Source: an uncultured Oscillospiraceae bacterium (GTDB taxonomy: Bacteria; Bacillota; Clostridia; Oscillospirales; Ruminococcaceae). From it: a stretch of DNA of 64,000 nucleotides. The DNA lies in assembly GCA_910589145.1 (NCBI GenBank), contig CAJUSD010000011.1:1-64000 (forward strand), read 5' to 3'. The notes beneath the pieces are model-generated. The model was not told the origin of the DNA. It was given only the letters and a program-made list of their open reading frames with translations, and did no database searches. The translations under genes and the position numbers were made by a program. Shown here in pieces: positions 25,740-33,997 of this stretch (positions are counted from its first letter, which is position 1; each line of letters begins with the position of its first letter).

Positions 25740-25768
25740 AGTATACTTCTCTGAAAGGGCTGTGTCAA
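25740..25768 (-). promoter_or_regulatory. Promoter of the SDR gene
   Basis: Minus strand TTGACA (25768-25763), 17 bp, TATACT (25745-25740): a near-consensus sigma-A promoter. Confidence 0.82.
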
Positions 25769-25859
25769 GGAAAAGCTGTCCATGTCCCTTTTACCTTTTT
25801 GTTACTGAGAATACAATTTCTTAATCCTTCGTCAAAATAACTGTCCGATAACCCGGAAT

Positions 25860-26237
25860 TTATTCTCCAAATAAAGTTCCGTTTTTGAACTTTTCCGAAT
25901 AATCAAGAATCTCTTCTTTATCAAGCATTGGCTCGGAAGTTACTCCTTGAAAAATAATTTTATCATCCCGATATGTGAACTGAAAAAGAACACCAGGCTC
26001 TTTCTTAAACTCTACAGATATTATCCATTCGTCATAACTAAGAATTCGATTTAAATAAGAGTGTTTAATTTTTACTTCACTAACATCCTGTGTGGCATAA
26101 CCTCTATATTCAAGTTCGGTATAAGTGTTCGTTTTAATGAATTTCTGCATTACAAAGACATTCAAGCTAAACACAAAAACAATTATCAATAAAACAACAA
26201 GGCCTATAATCAATGCCTTTTTCTTCTTCACCCCCAT
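25860..26237 (-). CDS. Small membrane-anchored protein, DUF3139-like
   Basis: The 125-residue protein has a basic start (KKKK), one membrane helix at about 9-30 and an extracytoplasmic domain of about 90 residues with strand patterns such as DEWIISVEFKKEPGVLFQF and YRDDKIIFQG. This resembles the DUF3139 family of Firmicutes, whose function is unknown. It starts at ATG 26237 behind GGAGGTG. It lies downstream of the BlaR1-like gene on the same strand, but 350 bp and a hairpin intervene. Confidence 0.75.
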   Translation of the reverse strand: MGVKKKKALIIGLVVLLIIVFVFSLNVFVMQKFIKTNTYTELEYRGYATQDVSEVKIKHSYLNRILSYDEWIISVEFKKEPGVLFQFTYRDDKIIFQGVTSEPMLDKEEILDYSEKFKNGTLFGE

Positions 26238-26334
26238 TTCACCTCCACATCAAATTCCGATTTAGTGAAATTGCCAAGGCCAATATAAAAATACAGCAAC
26301 ACAAAGAGTCTCAAAGTTGAGCAGTGGAGCTGCT

Positions 26335-26370
26335 CCGAGCCCCTGGCCGCGCCCGCGGGCGCGAAGACCC
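26335..26370 (+). repeat. Fragment of the modular intergenic repeat
   Basis: CCCCTGGCCGCG leads into a perfect CGCGCC-CGCG-GGCGCG hairpin and GCGAAGACCC. This is the second-hairpin module of the larger repeat with its own compensating base changes. The first hairpin has only its right end (CCCTGG). Confidence 0.6.
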
Positions 26371-26412
26371 TTTTTAAAAAGCCTTTTTCTTCTTTCTATT
26401 ACAATATAATTA

Positions 26413-26456
26413 GGATGGAACCCTCGGCAGCCAGCCGGGGGTTCCATCCGTCTTTT
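26413..26456. terminator. 16-bp hairpin between the BlaR1-like and DUF3139-like genes
   Basis: GGATGGAACCCTCGGC (26413-26428) pairs with GCCGGGGGTTCCATCC (26434-26449), with one G-U pair. A T-run follows on the plus strand (26451-26456), although both flanking genes are on the minus strand. It may end minus-strand transcription inefficiently or be a leftover. Nothing else is seen in the gap. Confidence 0.6.
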
Positions 26457-26590
26457 TGCGATAGAAAAAGAAAGAAGAAGCCCCCTTTTTTCTCTGCCTT
26501 CCCTGAAAAATACCCCGGTGGGGTGTTTTTCAATATCAACCTCATCGACCTCAAAATCTCCACAAAATTGATTTACCTGGGCCGTTTCAT

Positions 26591-28141
26591 TCAGCCCACA
26601 GGATCAAACTGCATCCACTTCCCGTCTATATTGACCGCAATGCCGTTCCCATTAAATACAACTTCCGCCCCTTCACAGCCAAAGTTGGACTGTAATTCTT
26701 CTGCTGGAATTTTATCTTCTTCCACAGAAGAAGAAATCTCCCCAATATAAGGGGAATCATACTCCGATATTTCTGCTTCCCTGGCAACCATGTCCGATAC
26801 ATCCTCGTAAGTAGCAGCATACAGCTTTTCCATTACAAAAATCATCATGTGATGCTGTACTGGCTTGCCTTCATATAAGGAGGAAATAGATGTTGCCTTG
26901 GCCTGTATCCCGTTTTCATCTTTCAAAAAAGCGTCAAATGTCACTTCCCAGCTATCAAGGGAAGCTCCAAACAGCGTTTCCTCATAATATTGGCCAGAAA
27001 CCCACTCCTCCACAGTTTCAAAACCATGGAGGGACGTCCCGCTTCCATCTTCTAAAATGACTCGCCCACCGACATGTATGCTTAAGTGGTTTCCATCGGG
27101 CATTCCTTCTGGGACGGTAAAGGATATTTTGCCCTCCCGTATAATAACAGTCTCCATAAGTTCCTGCAAAAAGCGATCCCCGTCAGTCATTTCATATGCC
27201 TGTATCTCCTTTGGATTTAACGCCAGCCCCAGGCAGAGAGCCGCCGCTGCGGTCAGCGCGGCAGCAGATACCCATAAAACCGGTTTCCGATAAGAAAGAA
27301 TATTCTTTACCCTTCCCTTTACATCCCCCTCTCCAAATGCAAGCGGAGTTGGGCATTTGATTTTTGTCCCTGTGGACAGCCGCAGCAGGGCAGAAGAATA
27401 CCCTTTCCGTTCCTCCAGCTTCATTTCACGTACAGCGTTTTCATCGCAGGAAAGTTCCATATCCTTCCCGCTGAGCCAGAAGGCAGCCCAAACCAGAGGA
27501 TTAAACCAATGGATGCACAGCGCAGCATAAGCGGCAAGCCTAACTATATGATCTAACCGCCTGATGTGGGCGTTTTCATGGAGCAGGACATATTCTCTTT
27601 CCTTTTCGCTTAAGGATGAAGGAAGGTATATGTTAGGATGAATGACGCCTAAAACAAAAGGCGTTTGCAGACCATCCATCAGAAAAACCCGTTTAAAACC
27701 AGGAAATGGTTCAGCATTCTTTAGCCTATGCTTCAAAAGTATAAGGGAAACCACCCCATACCCACCCAGAAGCATTATTCCCCCAATCCAGAGGATACTG
27801 CCAATAAACGCATAAACCTGCAAAGGATTTACGCTGTGTTGGGGGGTCCCAGCAGGCAGGAAGCGGTTGACCGCACTGTCCAGGGACGAAATCCCGCTGT
27901 GAATCTGGGGAACCTGCTCATACAGCATTTTGGCAGAAACCGTGTTGGGCTGGACGGGGACAAGGCTGACCAGACTGCCAATGGAAAAGGGACAGAGCAG
28001 CCGGAACAGCGCCACCCCCCAAAGGGCATAGGAAAACCTTTTAGAAACCTTTCCAAAGATAGGGCGCAGCAGAAGGAGGAAGATAATCACATAGCCGGAA
28101 ACAAGGCTCATATTCAAAACCCGAAAGAAAATCTTTTCCAT
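26591..28141 (-). CDS. BlaR1/MecR1-like M56 membrane metalloprotease with an atypical sensor domain
   Basis: I start at ATG 28141 (516 residues), 7 bp after AGGAGG; GTG 28147 is too close to it. Membrane helices lie near 9-28, 34-52, 105-137 and 286-308. The M56 zinc motif is HENAH at 188-192 with LSCDEN downstream. In BlaR1 a penicillin-binding domain senses antibiotic and the protease relays the signal to BlaI. Here the outer region of about 205 residues shows no SxxK or KTG transpeptidase motif that I can find, so the ligand is probably different. It overlaps blaI by a few bases. No beta-lactamase is nearby. Confidence 0.88.
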   Translation of the reverse strand: MEKIFFRVLNMSLVSGYVIIFLLLLRPIFGKVSKRFSYALWGVALFRLLCPFSIGSLVSLVPVQPNTVSAKMLYEQVPQIHSGISSLDSAVNRFLPAGTPQHSVNPLQVYAFIGSILWIGGIMLLGGYGVVSLILLKHRLKNAEPFPGFKRVFLMDGLQTPFVLGVIHPNIYLPSSLSEKEREYVLLHENAHIRRLDHIVRLAAYAALCIHWFNPLVWAAFWLSGKDMELSCDENAVREMKLEERKGYSSALLRLSTGTKIKCPTPLAFGEGDVKGRVKNILSYRKPVLWVSAAALTAAAALCLGLALNPKEIQAYEMTDGDRFLQELMETVIIREGKISFTVPEGMPDGNHLSIHVGGRVILEDGSGTSLHGFETVEEWVSGQYYEETLFGASLDSWEVTFDAFLKDENGIQAKATSISSLYEGKPVQHHMMIFVMEKLYAATYEDVSDMVAREAEISEYDSPYIGEISSSVEEDKIPAEELQSNFGCEGAEVVFNGNGIAVNIDGKWMQFDPVG

Positions 28142-28143
28142 CT

Positions 28144-28506
28144 TCACCCCTCCTGGTACTGATCGATAAGCTTCTGGATTTCTTCCACCTCTGCCGCGCT
28201 GAGTTTTTTCCGGCGTGTAAAAGCGGCCAGGAACCTAGGCAGGGATCCGCTGAAAGTTTCTTCTACAAAGGATTCGGATTGCAGGGCTGCAAAATCCTCT
28301 TTTGACAGGACTGCTGACACTACGCTCCCGTTGTTCTGAAAAATGCCTCTTTCACAAAGGCGTTTCAGCATGGTATATGTAGTAGATTTTTTCCAACGGA
28401 ACTCATGTTGGCATAATTTCACCAGTTCGCCAGAGGGGATAGGTTCGTTATCCCAGATAAGGGCTGCAAATCTGGCCTCCATATCTCCTAATTTAAAGCC
28501 ATCCAT
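28144..28506 (-). CDS. BlaI/MecI-family repressor
   Basis: This 120-residue protein has a winged helix (ALIWDNEPIPSGELV through KKSTTYTMLKRLCERG) and a C-terminal dimerisation helix region, the full BlaI plan. BlaI binds palindromes as a dimer and is removed when its BlaR1 partner is triggered. The partner gene overlaps downstream. Two matching palindromes lie over its own promoter, implying autoregulation. The start is ATG 28506 behind AAAGGAGG. Confidence 0.92.
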   Translation of the reverse strand: MDGFKLGDMEARFAALIWDNEPIPSGELVKLCQHEFRWKKSTTYTMLKRLCERGIFQNNGSVVSAVLSKEDFAALQSESFVEETFSGSLPRFLAAFTRRKKLSAAEVEEIQKLIDQYQEG

Positions 28507-28522
28507 ATAAAAACCTCCTTTT

Positions 28523-28580
28523 GGTCTAATAATATTCGACCTTATAAGTTGAGTCTAACATAAATAGACCAAAAAGTCAA
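28523..28580 (-). promoter_or_regulatory. Promoter of the BlaI-BlaR1-like operon with two operator palindromes
   Basis: On the minus strand TTGACT (28580-28575), 17 bp, TAGACT (28557-28552). One palindrome, GTCTA-N7-TAGAC (28553-28569), lies between -35 and -10 and overlaps the -10. A second near-perfect one, GGTC...GACC (28523-28541), lies just downstream of the start. Both share the GGTCTA half-site. Confidence 0.78.
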
Positions 28581-28842
28581 GGCAGTAAAAGGTATTTAAA
28601 AACCCTCAAAGAGCAAAAATTCCACCTAATTATACAGATTAGGGCCACTGCATAAATGCTGGGGGCCGGTTTTTCCAAATATTTTTTATGGATAGAATAA
28701 TCTATTTTTTTTGGTCTAAACTTCTCATAAAAGGAGGATAGGTTTAGGCGTTTTTCTCTCTTGTTAAATCCGTCATAAAACTGATAAAGGACCATTGAAA
28801 ACGCACAAAATCTACAAAATTTCAAAAAACCTGAAAAATTAC

Positions 28843-28871
28843 TTGCATTTTCATGCCAAATAAGGTATGAT
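28843..28871 (+). promoter_or_regulatory. Promoter of the S10-spc-alpha ribosomal operon
   Basis: TTGCAT (28843-28848), 17 bp, TATGAT (28866-28871). It is the only good promoter upstream of rpsJ and gives a leader of about 380 nt. The 260 bp between it and the blaI promoter hold no supported gene. Confidence 0.75.
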
Positions 28872-28877
28872 AAGAAA

Positions 28878-29242
28878 GCGCGAAAGCGCAGACTGCTCAA
28901 GATATGCGTTGAAGCGGGAGGTGGCTGCCCTTTGAGGCAGGGAATTTCCGCTGAGTATGTCCGATTATTAAACCGGGCGACAGAATAAGCTGATAGAATT
29001 GCTTTCGGGTCTTTGCCTCTGTTTCCTATATTGGAGACAGTTGGGAAGGTCTGCTTGTGGATATGCCGGAAAAGGCTTCGTTTTTTGCGGGCTTTTTACG
29101 CTTTTCCACTTTTTCAGTGCTGAAAGTAGTTTCTGTGTTCCGGTTAAGCTGGTTTAATTTCAGTTTAACTTTTTTTATGGTGTGCGGAAGAAACACACGG
29201 CACAGTGTTCAGTATTTGTCGTTATCCCGTAGGAAAATCTCA
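28878..29242 (+). ncRNA. Long structured 5' leader of the ribosomal operon
   Basis: No coding frame fits. Visible pairings are a GCGC-GAAA-GCGC hairpin near the 5' end, a nested structure AGCGG(28913-28917)/CCGCT(28948-28952) enclosing CTGCC-CTTTGA-GGCAG, a GCC-GGAAAA-GGC hairpin followed by T-runs near 29070-29090, and GTGTG/CACAC near the 3' end. Ribosomal operon leaders often bind one of their own products (S10, L3 or L4 would be candidates), but I cannot assign this to a named family. Confidence 0.5.
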
Positions 29243-29256
29243 AGGAGGCGATGAAA

Positions 29257-29568
29257 GTGGCAGTCAAGGAAAAAATCAGAATCAGACTGAAGGGTTACGA
29301 TCATCAGTTGGTGGATGCGTCCGCCGAGAAAATTGTAGAGGCAGCTAAGAGAACCGGCGCCGCCGTGTCCGGCCCCATTCCTCTTCCCACCGAAAAGGAA
29401 ATTGTGACCATTCTCCGCGCTGTTCATAAGTATAAGGACAGCCGTGAACAGTTTGAAAGAAGAACCCACAAGAGGCTTATTGATGTAATTCGTCCGTCGG
29501 ATAAAACCGTTGAGGCGCTTACCAGCTTGGAACTTCCTGCAGGCGTTGAAGTTGAAATCAAACTTTGA
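29257..29568 (+). CDS. rpsJ: 30S ribosomal protein S10 (NusE)
   Basis: I place the start at GTG 29257, 8 bp after AGGAGG, giving 103 residues beginning MAVKEKIRIRLKGYDH as in the family; the ATG at 29251 is only 2 bp from the Shine-Dalgarno. S10 is a 30S head protein and also, as NusE, part of antitermination complexes. It is the first gene of the superoperon; rplC follows after 140 bp that contain a small structure. Confidence 0.95.
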   Translation: MAVKEKIRIRLKGYDHQLVDASAEKIVEAAKRTGAAVSGPIPLPTEKEIVTILRAVHKYKDSREQFERRTHKRLIDVIRPSDKTVEALTSLELPAGVEVEIKL

Positions 29569-29615
29569 TTTCTTTTTAATTCCTGTGCGACGGGTTCTCT
29601 AAATGATGAAAGGCC

Positions 29616-29646
29616 CTCGCGCCTGCCGGTTTCCGGTGACAGCGAG
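29616..29646 (+). other. Nested hairpin in the rpsJ-rplC gap
   Basis: CTCGC (29616-29620) pairs with GCGAG (29642-29646) around an inner CCGG-TTT-CCGG. The 140-bp spacing is large for this operon, so a processing or regulatory element ahead of rplC is possible. Confidence 0.4.
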
Positions 29647-29708
29647 TCAGGTCATGTTGGCGCAGTGTCAGCAGCCGCGTCAACCAATAACCTAAGGAGG
29701 TAACTCAT

Positions 29709-30341
29709 ATGAAAAAATGCAGCATTGGCAAAAAGATTGGTATGACCCAGCTTTTTGACGAAAAAGGCAAGATTATCCCCGTTACCGTTGTGGAAGTCGG
29801 CCCTTGTGTCGTTGTCCAGAAAAAAACGGTTGAGAACGATGGATATGAAGCCGTTCAGATCGGTTTCGGTGACATTGCTGTTAAAAAGGTCATCAAACCC
29901 TTGAAGGGCCACTTCGCAAAGGCGGATGTTGCCCCTAAGAAATATTTAAAGGAGTTCCGGCTGGACGATATCTCCACTTTGGATGTGGGCGCTGTGATTA
30001 AAGCGGATACTTTCGCTGTCGGTGATGCGGTAGACGTTCGTGGAATCTCTAAAGGCCATGGTTATGCTGGTACTATTAAACGCTATGGTCAGCATTCTCT
30101 GAAAGATACCCACGGTACTGGCCCTGTTCACCGTCACGCTGGCTCCATGGGTGCCTGTTCCGATCCGTCCAGGGTTCGTAAGGGCAAACGCCTTCCCGGT
30201 CATTATGGCTGTGCCGGCGTTACTGTGCAGAACCTGGTTGTCGCTAAAGTGGACGCGGAAAATAATCTCATCGCCTTTAAGGGTGCCCTTCCGGGACCCA
30301 AGGGCGGTATCGTCTATATTACCGATAGCGTGAAGGCGTAA
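29709..30341 (+). CDS. rplC: 50S ribosomal protein L3
   Basis: L3 of 210 residues begins KKCSIGKKIGMTQLF and has the conserved loop GISKGHGYAGTIKR with the peptidyl-transferase-facing HRHAGSMG segment. It is an early 50S assembly protein near the peptidyl transferase centre. It starts at ATG 29709 behind AAGGAGG; rplD follows after 17 bp. Confidence 0.96.
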   Translation: MKKCSIGKKIGMTQLFDEKGKIIPVTVVEVGPCVVVQKKTVENDGYEAVQIGFGDIAVKKVIKPLKGHFAKADVAPKKYLKEFRLDDISTLDVGAVIKADTFAVGDAVDVRGISKGHGYAGTIKRYGQHSLKDTHGTGPVHRHAGSMGACSDPSRVRKGKRLPGHYGCAGVTVQNLVVAKVDAENNLIAFKGALPGPKGGIVYITDSVKA

Positions 30342-30358
30342 GGAAGGAGGAATACACC

Positions 30359-30982
30359 ATGCCAAAGATTTCTGTTTTTGATATGTCCGGCGCAAATGTC
30401 GGCGAAATGGAGCTGTCCGACGTTGTGTTCGGGATTGAACCGAATGTAAGCGTAATGCACGCTTCCGTGGTGAACTACCTGGCCAACCAGCGCCAGGGTA
30501 CTCAGTCCACCCTTACCCGCACCGAGGTCAGCGGCGGAGGCCGCAAACCCTGGAGGCAAAAAGGTACAGGACATGCCCGTCAGGGTTCGACCCGCGCTCC
30601 CCAATGGACTCATGGCGGCGTTGCCCTCGGCCCTAAACCCCGCGACTACCGCTATACCATTAACCGTAAAGTGAAACGTCTTGCAGTAAGGTCTGCACTT
30701 TCCAGCAAGGTTTCTGCTAACGAGATGATTGTTCTCAACGCCTTGACGGTGGAAGACTATAAGACCAAGACCATTGTTAAGATGCTTTCTGCTCTTGATG
30801 CTGGAAAGAAAGTTCTTATTGTCACTGATGGCGTTGACCAGAAAGTGGTTAAGAGTGCAGCTAACATTCCCGGCGTGAAAACCACGATTGTCGGTTCCCT
30901 TAACGTTTATGATATGCTCAACTGCGACAAGATTGTTATTGTCAAGTCCGCTGTTGAAAAGCTCCAGGAGGTGTACGCATAA
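30359..30982 (+). CDS. rplD: 50S ribosomal protein L4
   Basis: L4 of 207 residues has the long exit-tunnel loop with GGGRKPWRQKGTGHARQGS near 60-80. It shapes the tunnel and in some bacteria represses its own operon by binding the leader. Its last base overlaps the rplW start (TAATG), so translation is coupled. Confidence 0.96.
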   Translation: MPKISVFDMSGANVGEMELSDVVFGIEPNVSVMHASVVNYLANQRQGTQSTLTRTEVSGGGRKPWRQKGTGHARQGSTRAPQWTHGGVALGPKPRDYRYTINRKVKRLAVRSALSSKVSANEMIVLNALTVEDYKTKTIVKMLSALDAGKKVLIVTDGVDQKVVKSAANIPGVKTTIVGSLNVYDMLNCDKIVIVKSAVEKLQEVYA

Positions 30983-31275
30983 TGAAAGCTCCCCAGGATA
31001 TTATCCTCACCCCTGTTATTACTGAGGCTTCCATGGAGGGTATCGCTGATAAAAAGTATACCTTCTATGTAGCTAAGGACGCCAATAAAATTGAAATCGC
31101 CCAGGCGGTTGAAAAACTGTTTGGCGTTGACGTGGCAAAGGTCAATACCTCCATTGTCCCTGGCAAGTTTAAGAGAATGGGACAGCACGGCGGCTACAGA
31201 TCCGACCGTAAAAAGGCTATTGTCACCTTGAAGGCCAGCTCCAAAGGCATTGAGTTCTTTGAGAGCATGATGTAA
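30982..31275 (+). CDS. rplW: 50S ribosomal protein L23
   Basis: The 97-residue protein matches L23 (PQDIILTPVITEASM; KKAIVTLK near the C-terminus). It lies at the tunnel exit and docks trigger factor and SRP. The gap to rplB is 92 bp. Confidence 0.95.
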   Translation: MKAPQDIILTPVITEASMEGIADKKYTFYVAKDANKIEIAQAVEKLFGVDVAKVNTSIVPGKFKRMGQHGGYRSDRKKAIVTLKASSKGIEFFESMM

Positions 31276-31367
31276 GCCGGTTTCCCCTTTTGGGGGCTGC
31301 TGGTTTTAAAACAGAGTATGGGAACTCTCATAATCCCGCGAATTATTATGAGGAGTGTGAATCCGCA

Positions 31368-32201
31368 ATGGCGATTAAGAGCTATAAGCCCACCAGCGCG
31401 GCCAGACGGCAGATGACAGTTACCGATTATTCCGAACTGTCTAAAGTGGCCCCGGAGAAAAGCCTTCTCCAAAGCCTCAAGAAGACCGCAGGCCGCAATA
31501 ATACGGGCCGCATTACCGTCCGTCATCACGGCGGCGGCAACCGCACAAAATACCGCATTATTGATTTTAAGAGAGACAAGGCGGACTCTACCGCTACTGT
31601 CCTGACCCTCGAATACGATCCCAACCGTTCCGCCCATATCGCCCTGGTACAGTATGCTGACGGAGAGAAACGGTATATCATCGCTCCCAACGGCCTGAAA
31701 GTTGGAGATGTCATCCAGTCTGGCCCGGAAGCTGATATCAAGCCCGGCAATGCACTGCCTTTGGCCAATATCCCCGTTGGTACCTTTGTCCACAACATTG
31801 AGCTTTATCCTGGCAAAGGCGCTCAGCTTGCCCGTGCAGCCGGCATCATGGCTCAGGTCATGGCAAAGGAAAACGGTTACGCCCTCATCCGCCTGCCCTC
31901 CGGCGAACTCCGCAATGTATCCATGAACTGTATGGCTACTATTGGGCAGGTCGGCAATATCGACCATGAGAACGTTTCTTTGGGCAAGGCAGGCCGTACC
32001 CGTCATATGGGCATCCGTCCTACTGTCCGCGGTTCAGTTATGAACCCCAATGACCATCCGCACGGCGGCGGCGAAGGCAAATCCCCCATTGGCCGTCCCG
32101 GACCTGTTACCCCTTGGGGCAAACCTGCCCTGGGCTATAAGACCAGAAAGAAACATCACAGCTCTGACAAGTTTATTGTCAAGCGCCGCAATGCTAAGTA
32201 A
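31368..32201 (+). CDS. rplB: 50S ribosomal protein L2
   Basis: The start is ATG 31368 (277 residues, MAIKSYKPTSAARRQMT); the frame is open to 31290 but upstream residues are not L2-like. The catalytic-centre histidine is in the conserved NPNDHPHGGGEGK segment. L2 helps join the subunits and supports peptidyl transfer. The ribosome binding site is GAGGAG. Confidence 0.96.
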   Translation: MAIKSYKPTSAARRQMTVTDYSELSKVAPEKSLLQSLKKTAGRNNTGRITVRHHGGGNRTKYRIIDFKRDKADSTATVLTLEYDPNRSAHIALVQYADGEKRYIIAPNGLKVGDVIQSGPEADIKPGNALPLANIPVGTFVHNIELYPGKGAQLARAAGIMAQVMAKENGYALIRLPSGELRNVSMNCMATIGQVGNIDHENVSLGKAGRTRHMGIRPTVRGSVMNPNDHPHGGGEGKSPIGRPGPVTPWGKPALGYKTRKKHHSSDKFIVKRRNAK

Positions 32202-32228
32202 TGCAGGCTGAAAGGAGGCAGTTAATCC

Positions 32229-32501
32229 ATGGGAAGAAGCGTTAAGAAAGGCCCCTATGTGCAGCCTGTACTGCTGAAAAGGGTCGAAGAAATGAACCAG
32301 TCCGGTGAGAAGCGGGTTCTGAAAACCTGGAGCCGCGCGTCCACCATTTTCCCCGAATTTGTAGGGCATACATTCGCCGTCCACGATGGCCGCAAACATG
32401 TTCCGGTATATGTTACTGAGGATATGGTAGGCCACAAGCTGGGGGAATTTGCCCCCACCCGCACCTACCGCGGACACGCCGGAGCCAAGAAAACCAGTTA
32501 A
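32229..32501 (+). CDS. rpsS: 30S ribosomal protein S19
   Basis: S19 of 90 residues begins GRSVKKGPYVQPVLLKR and contains WSRASTIFPEFVGHTFAVHDG. It is a 30S head protein contacting S13 and forming a subunit bridge. AAAGGAGG precedes the ATG; rplV follows after 25 bp. Confidence 0.96.
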   Translation: MGRSVKKGPYVQPVLLKRVEEMNQSGEKRVLKTWSRASTIFPEFVGHTFAVHDGRKHVPVYVTEDMVGHKLGEFAPTRTYRGHAGAKKTS

Positions 32502-32526
32502 TCGAGACGGGAAGGAGGAGTATATT

Positions 32527-32862
32527 ATGGAAGCAAGGGCTACCTTGAGATACGCCCGCATCGCGCCTCGGAAGGTTTCCATCGTCCTGGACCAGATCCG
32601 CAACAAGCCCGTGGATATGGCAATGGCGATTCTGAAACACACCCCCAAGGCCGCTTGTGAACCGCTGGAAAAGCTTTTAAAATCGGCCATGGCAAATGCC
32701 GAGAACAATCATAACATGGATAAAAATTCCCTCTATGTGTCAGAGTGCTTTGTCTGCCCCGGACCTACCCTCAAACGGATTCGTCCCAGAGCACAGGGCA
32801 GAGCCTTCCGGGTCCTGAAAAGGACTTCCCATGTTACGATTGTCCTGAATGAAAAGGAATAA
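32527..32862 (+). CDS. rplV: 50S ribosomal protein L22
   Basis: The start is ATG 32527 behind GAAGGAGG, giving 111 residues beginning MEARATLRYARIAPRKV; the open frame extends into rpsS but only the downstream start fits. The beta-hairpin with RIRPRAQGRAFRVLKRTSH lines the exit tunnel, where macrolide resistance mutations occur in the family. Confidence 0.96.
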   Translation: MEARATLRYARIAPRKVSIVLDQIRNKPVDMAMAILKHTPKAACEPLEKLLKSAMANAENNHNMDKNSLYVSECFVCPGPTLKRIRPRAQGRAFRVLKRTSHVTIVLNEKE

Positions 32863-32882
32863 GCCGAAAGAGGAGGTAAACT

Positions 32883-33572
32883 ATGGGCCAGAAAGTGAAT
32901 CCCCACGGTCTGCGTGTGGGAGTAATTAAGGATTGGGACTCCCGCTGGTTTGCGAAAGACAGCGCTTTCGGCGACACCTTAGTCGAGGACTACAACCTTC
33001 GGAAGTTCATTAAAAAATCTTTGTATGCCGCTGGCGTTCCCCGCATCGAAATTGAGCGTGACGCCGCAAGGGTACGCATCCACATCCACTGCGCACGCCC
33101 CGGTATGGTTATCGGCAAGGGCGGCGCGGATATTGAGAAGCTCCGCAAACAGTGCGAGAAGCTCGTCAATGCAAAACGGGCCGACAAGCTCAGCGTTTAT
33201 ATTAATATCGTTGAAGTCCGCCAGCCCGATAAAAACGCCCAGCTCGTGGCTGAAAGCATTGCTTCACAGCTTGAGCACCGCGTTTCTTTCCGCCGCGCTA
33301 TGAAACAGTCTATGGGCCGCGCCATGAAGCTTGGCGTAAAGGGCATCAAGACTTCTGTTTCAGGCCGTCTGGGAGGGGCTGAAATTGCCCGTACCGAGCA
33401 CTATCACGAGGGCACCATCCCCCTGCAGACCCTGCGCGCTGATATTGACTATGGCTTCGCTGAAGCCAATACCACCTACGGCAAAATCGGCTGTAAGGTT
33501 TGGATTTACGCCGGGGAGGTCCTGGGGGACGTTAAAAAGCCCCGTAAAACCAGGGAAGGGGGCAACCAATAA
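32883..33572 (+). CDS. rpsC: 30S ribosomal protein S3
   Basis: S3 of 229 residues begins GQKVNPHGLRVGVIKDWDS. A KH domain with VIGKGGADIEKL lies near 75-90 and the C-terminal domain has QLEHRVSFRRAMKQ. It sits at the mRNA entry channel. Its stop overlaps the rplP start (TAATG). Confidence 0.97.
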   Translation: MGQKVNPHGLRVGVIKDWDSRWFAKDSAFGDTLVEDYNLRKFIKKSLYAAGVPRIEIERDAARVRIHIHCARPGMVIGKGGADIEKLRKQCEKLVNAKRADKLSVYINIVEVRQPDKNAQLVAESIASQLEHRVSFRRAMKQSMGRAMKLGVKGIKTSVSGRLGGAEIARTEHYHEGTIPLQTLRADIDYGFAEANTTYGKIGCKVWIYAGEVLGDVKKPRKTREGGNQ

Positions 33573-33997
33573 TGCTTCTGCCGAAAAGAGTGAAATACAG
33601 AAGGGTCCAGAGAGGCCGCATGAGAGGCGTCGCCACCCGCGGTAACTTTGTTTCCAATGGTGAGTTTGGCCTTCAGGCACTGGAGCCGGGCTGGATTACC
33701 TCCAACCAAATCGAGGCCGCCCGTATTGCTATGACCCGTTATATCCGCCGCGGTGGACAGGTCTGGATTAAGATATTCCCCGATAAGCCCGTCACTGAGA
33801 AACCCGCCGAAACCCGCATGGGCTCCGGTAAAGGTTCCCCCGAATACTGGGTGGCAGTGGTAAAACCGGGCAGGGTTATGTTTGAGATCGCCGGTGTTTC
33901 CGAGGATCTCGCAAGAGAGGCTATGCGCCTCGCCAGCTATAAGCTTCCCATTAAGTGCAAATTCGTCGCCAAAGAGTCAAAGGAGGGTGAAGCGTAA
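33572..33997 (+). CDS. rplP: 50S ribosomal protein L16
   Basis: The 141-residue protein begins MLLPKRVKYRRVQRGRMRG and has the conserved RGGQVWIKIFPDKPVTEKP and GSGKGSPEYWVAVV segments. It binds near the A-site and the 5S rRNA region. It overlaps both neighbours by one base. Confidence 0.97.
   Translation: MLLPKRVKYRRVQRGRMRGVATRGNFVSNGEFGLQALEPGWITSNQIEAARIAMTRYIRRGGQVWIKIFPDKPVTEKPAETRMGSGKGSPEYWVAVVKPGRVMFEIAGVSEDLAREAMRLASYKLPIKCKFVAKESKEGEA

Noticed and set aside
26415..26750. Plus-strand frame overlapping the BlaR1-like gene end, and its mirror frame at 26262-26447
   Set aside because: Both start inside the same 16-bp hairpin, which explains their similar N-terminal residues.
28577..28900. 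107-codon minus-strand frame upstream of blaI
   Set aside because: It overlaps the S10 operon promoter region, lacks a ribosome binding site and has an A/T-driven Phe/Ser/Lys composition.
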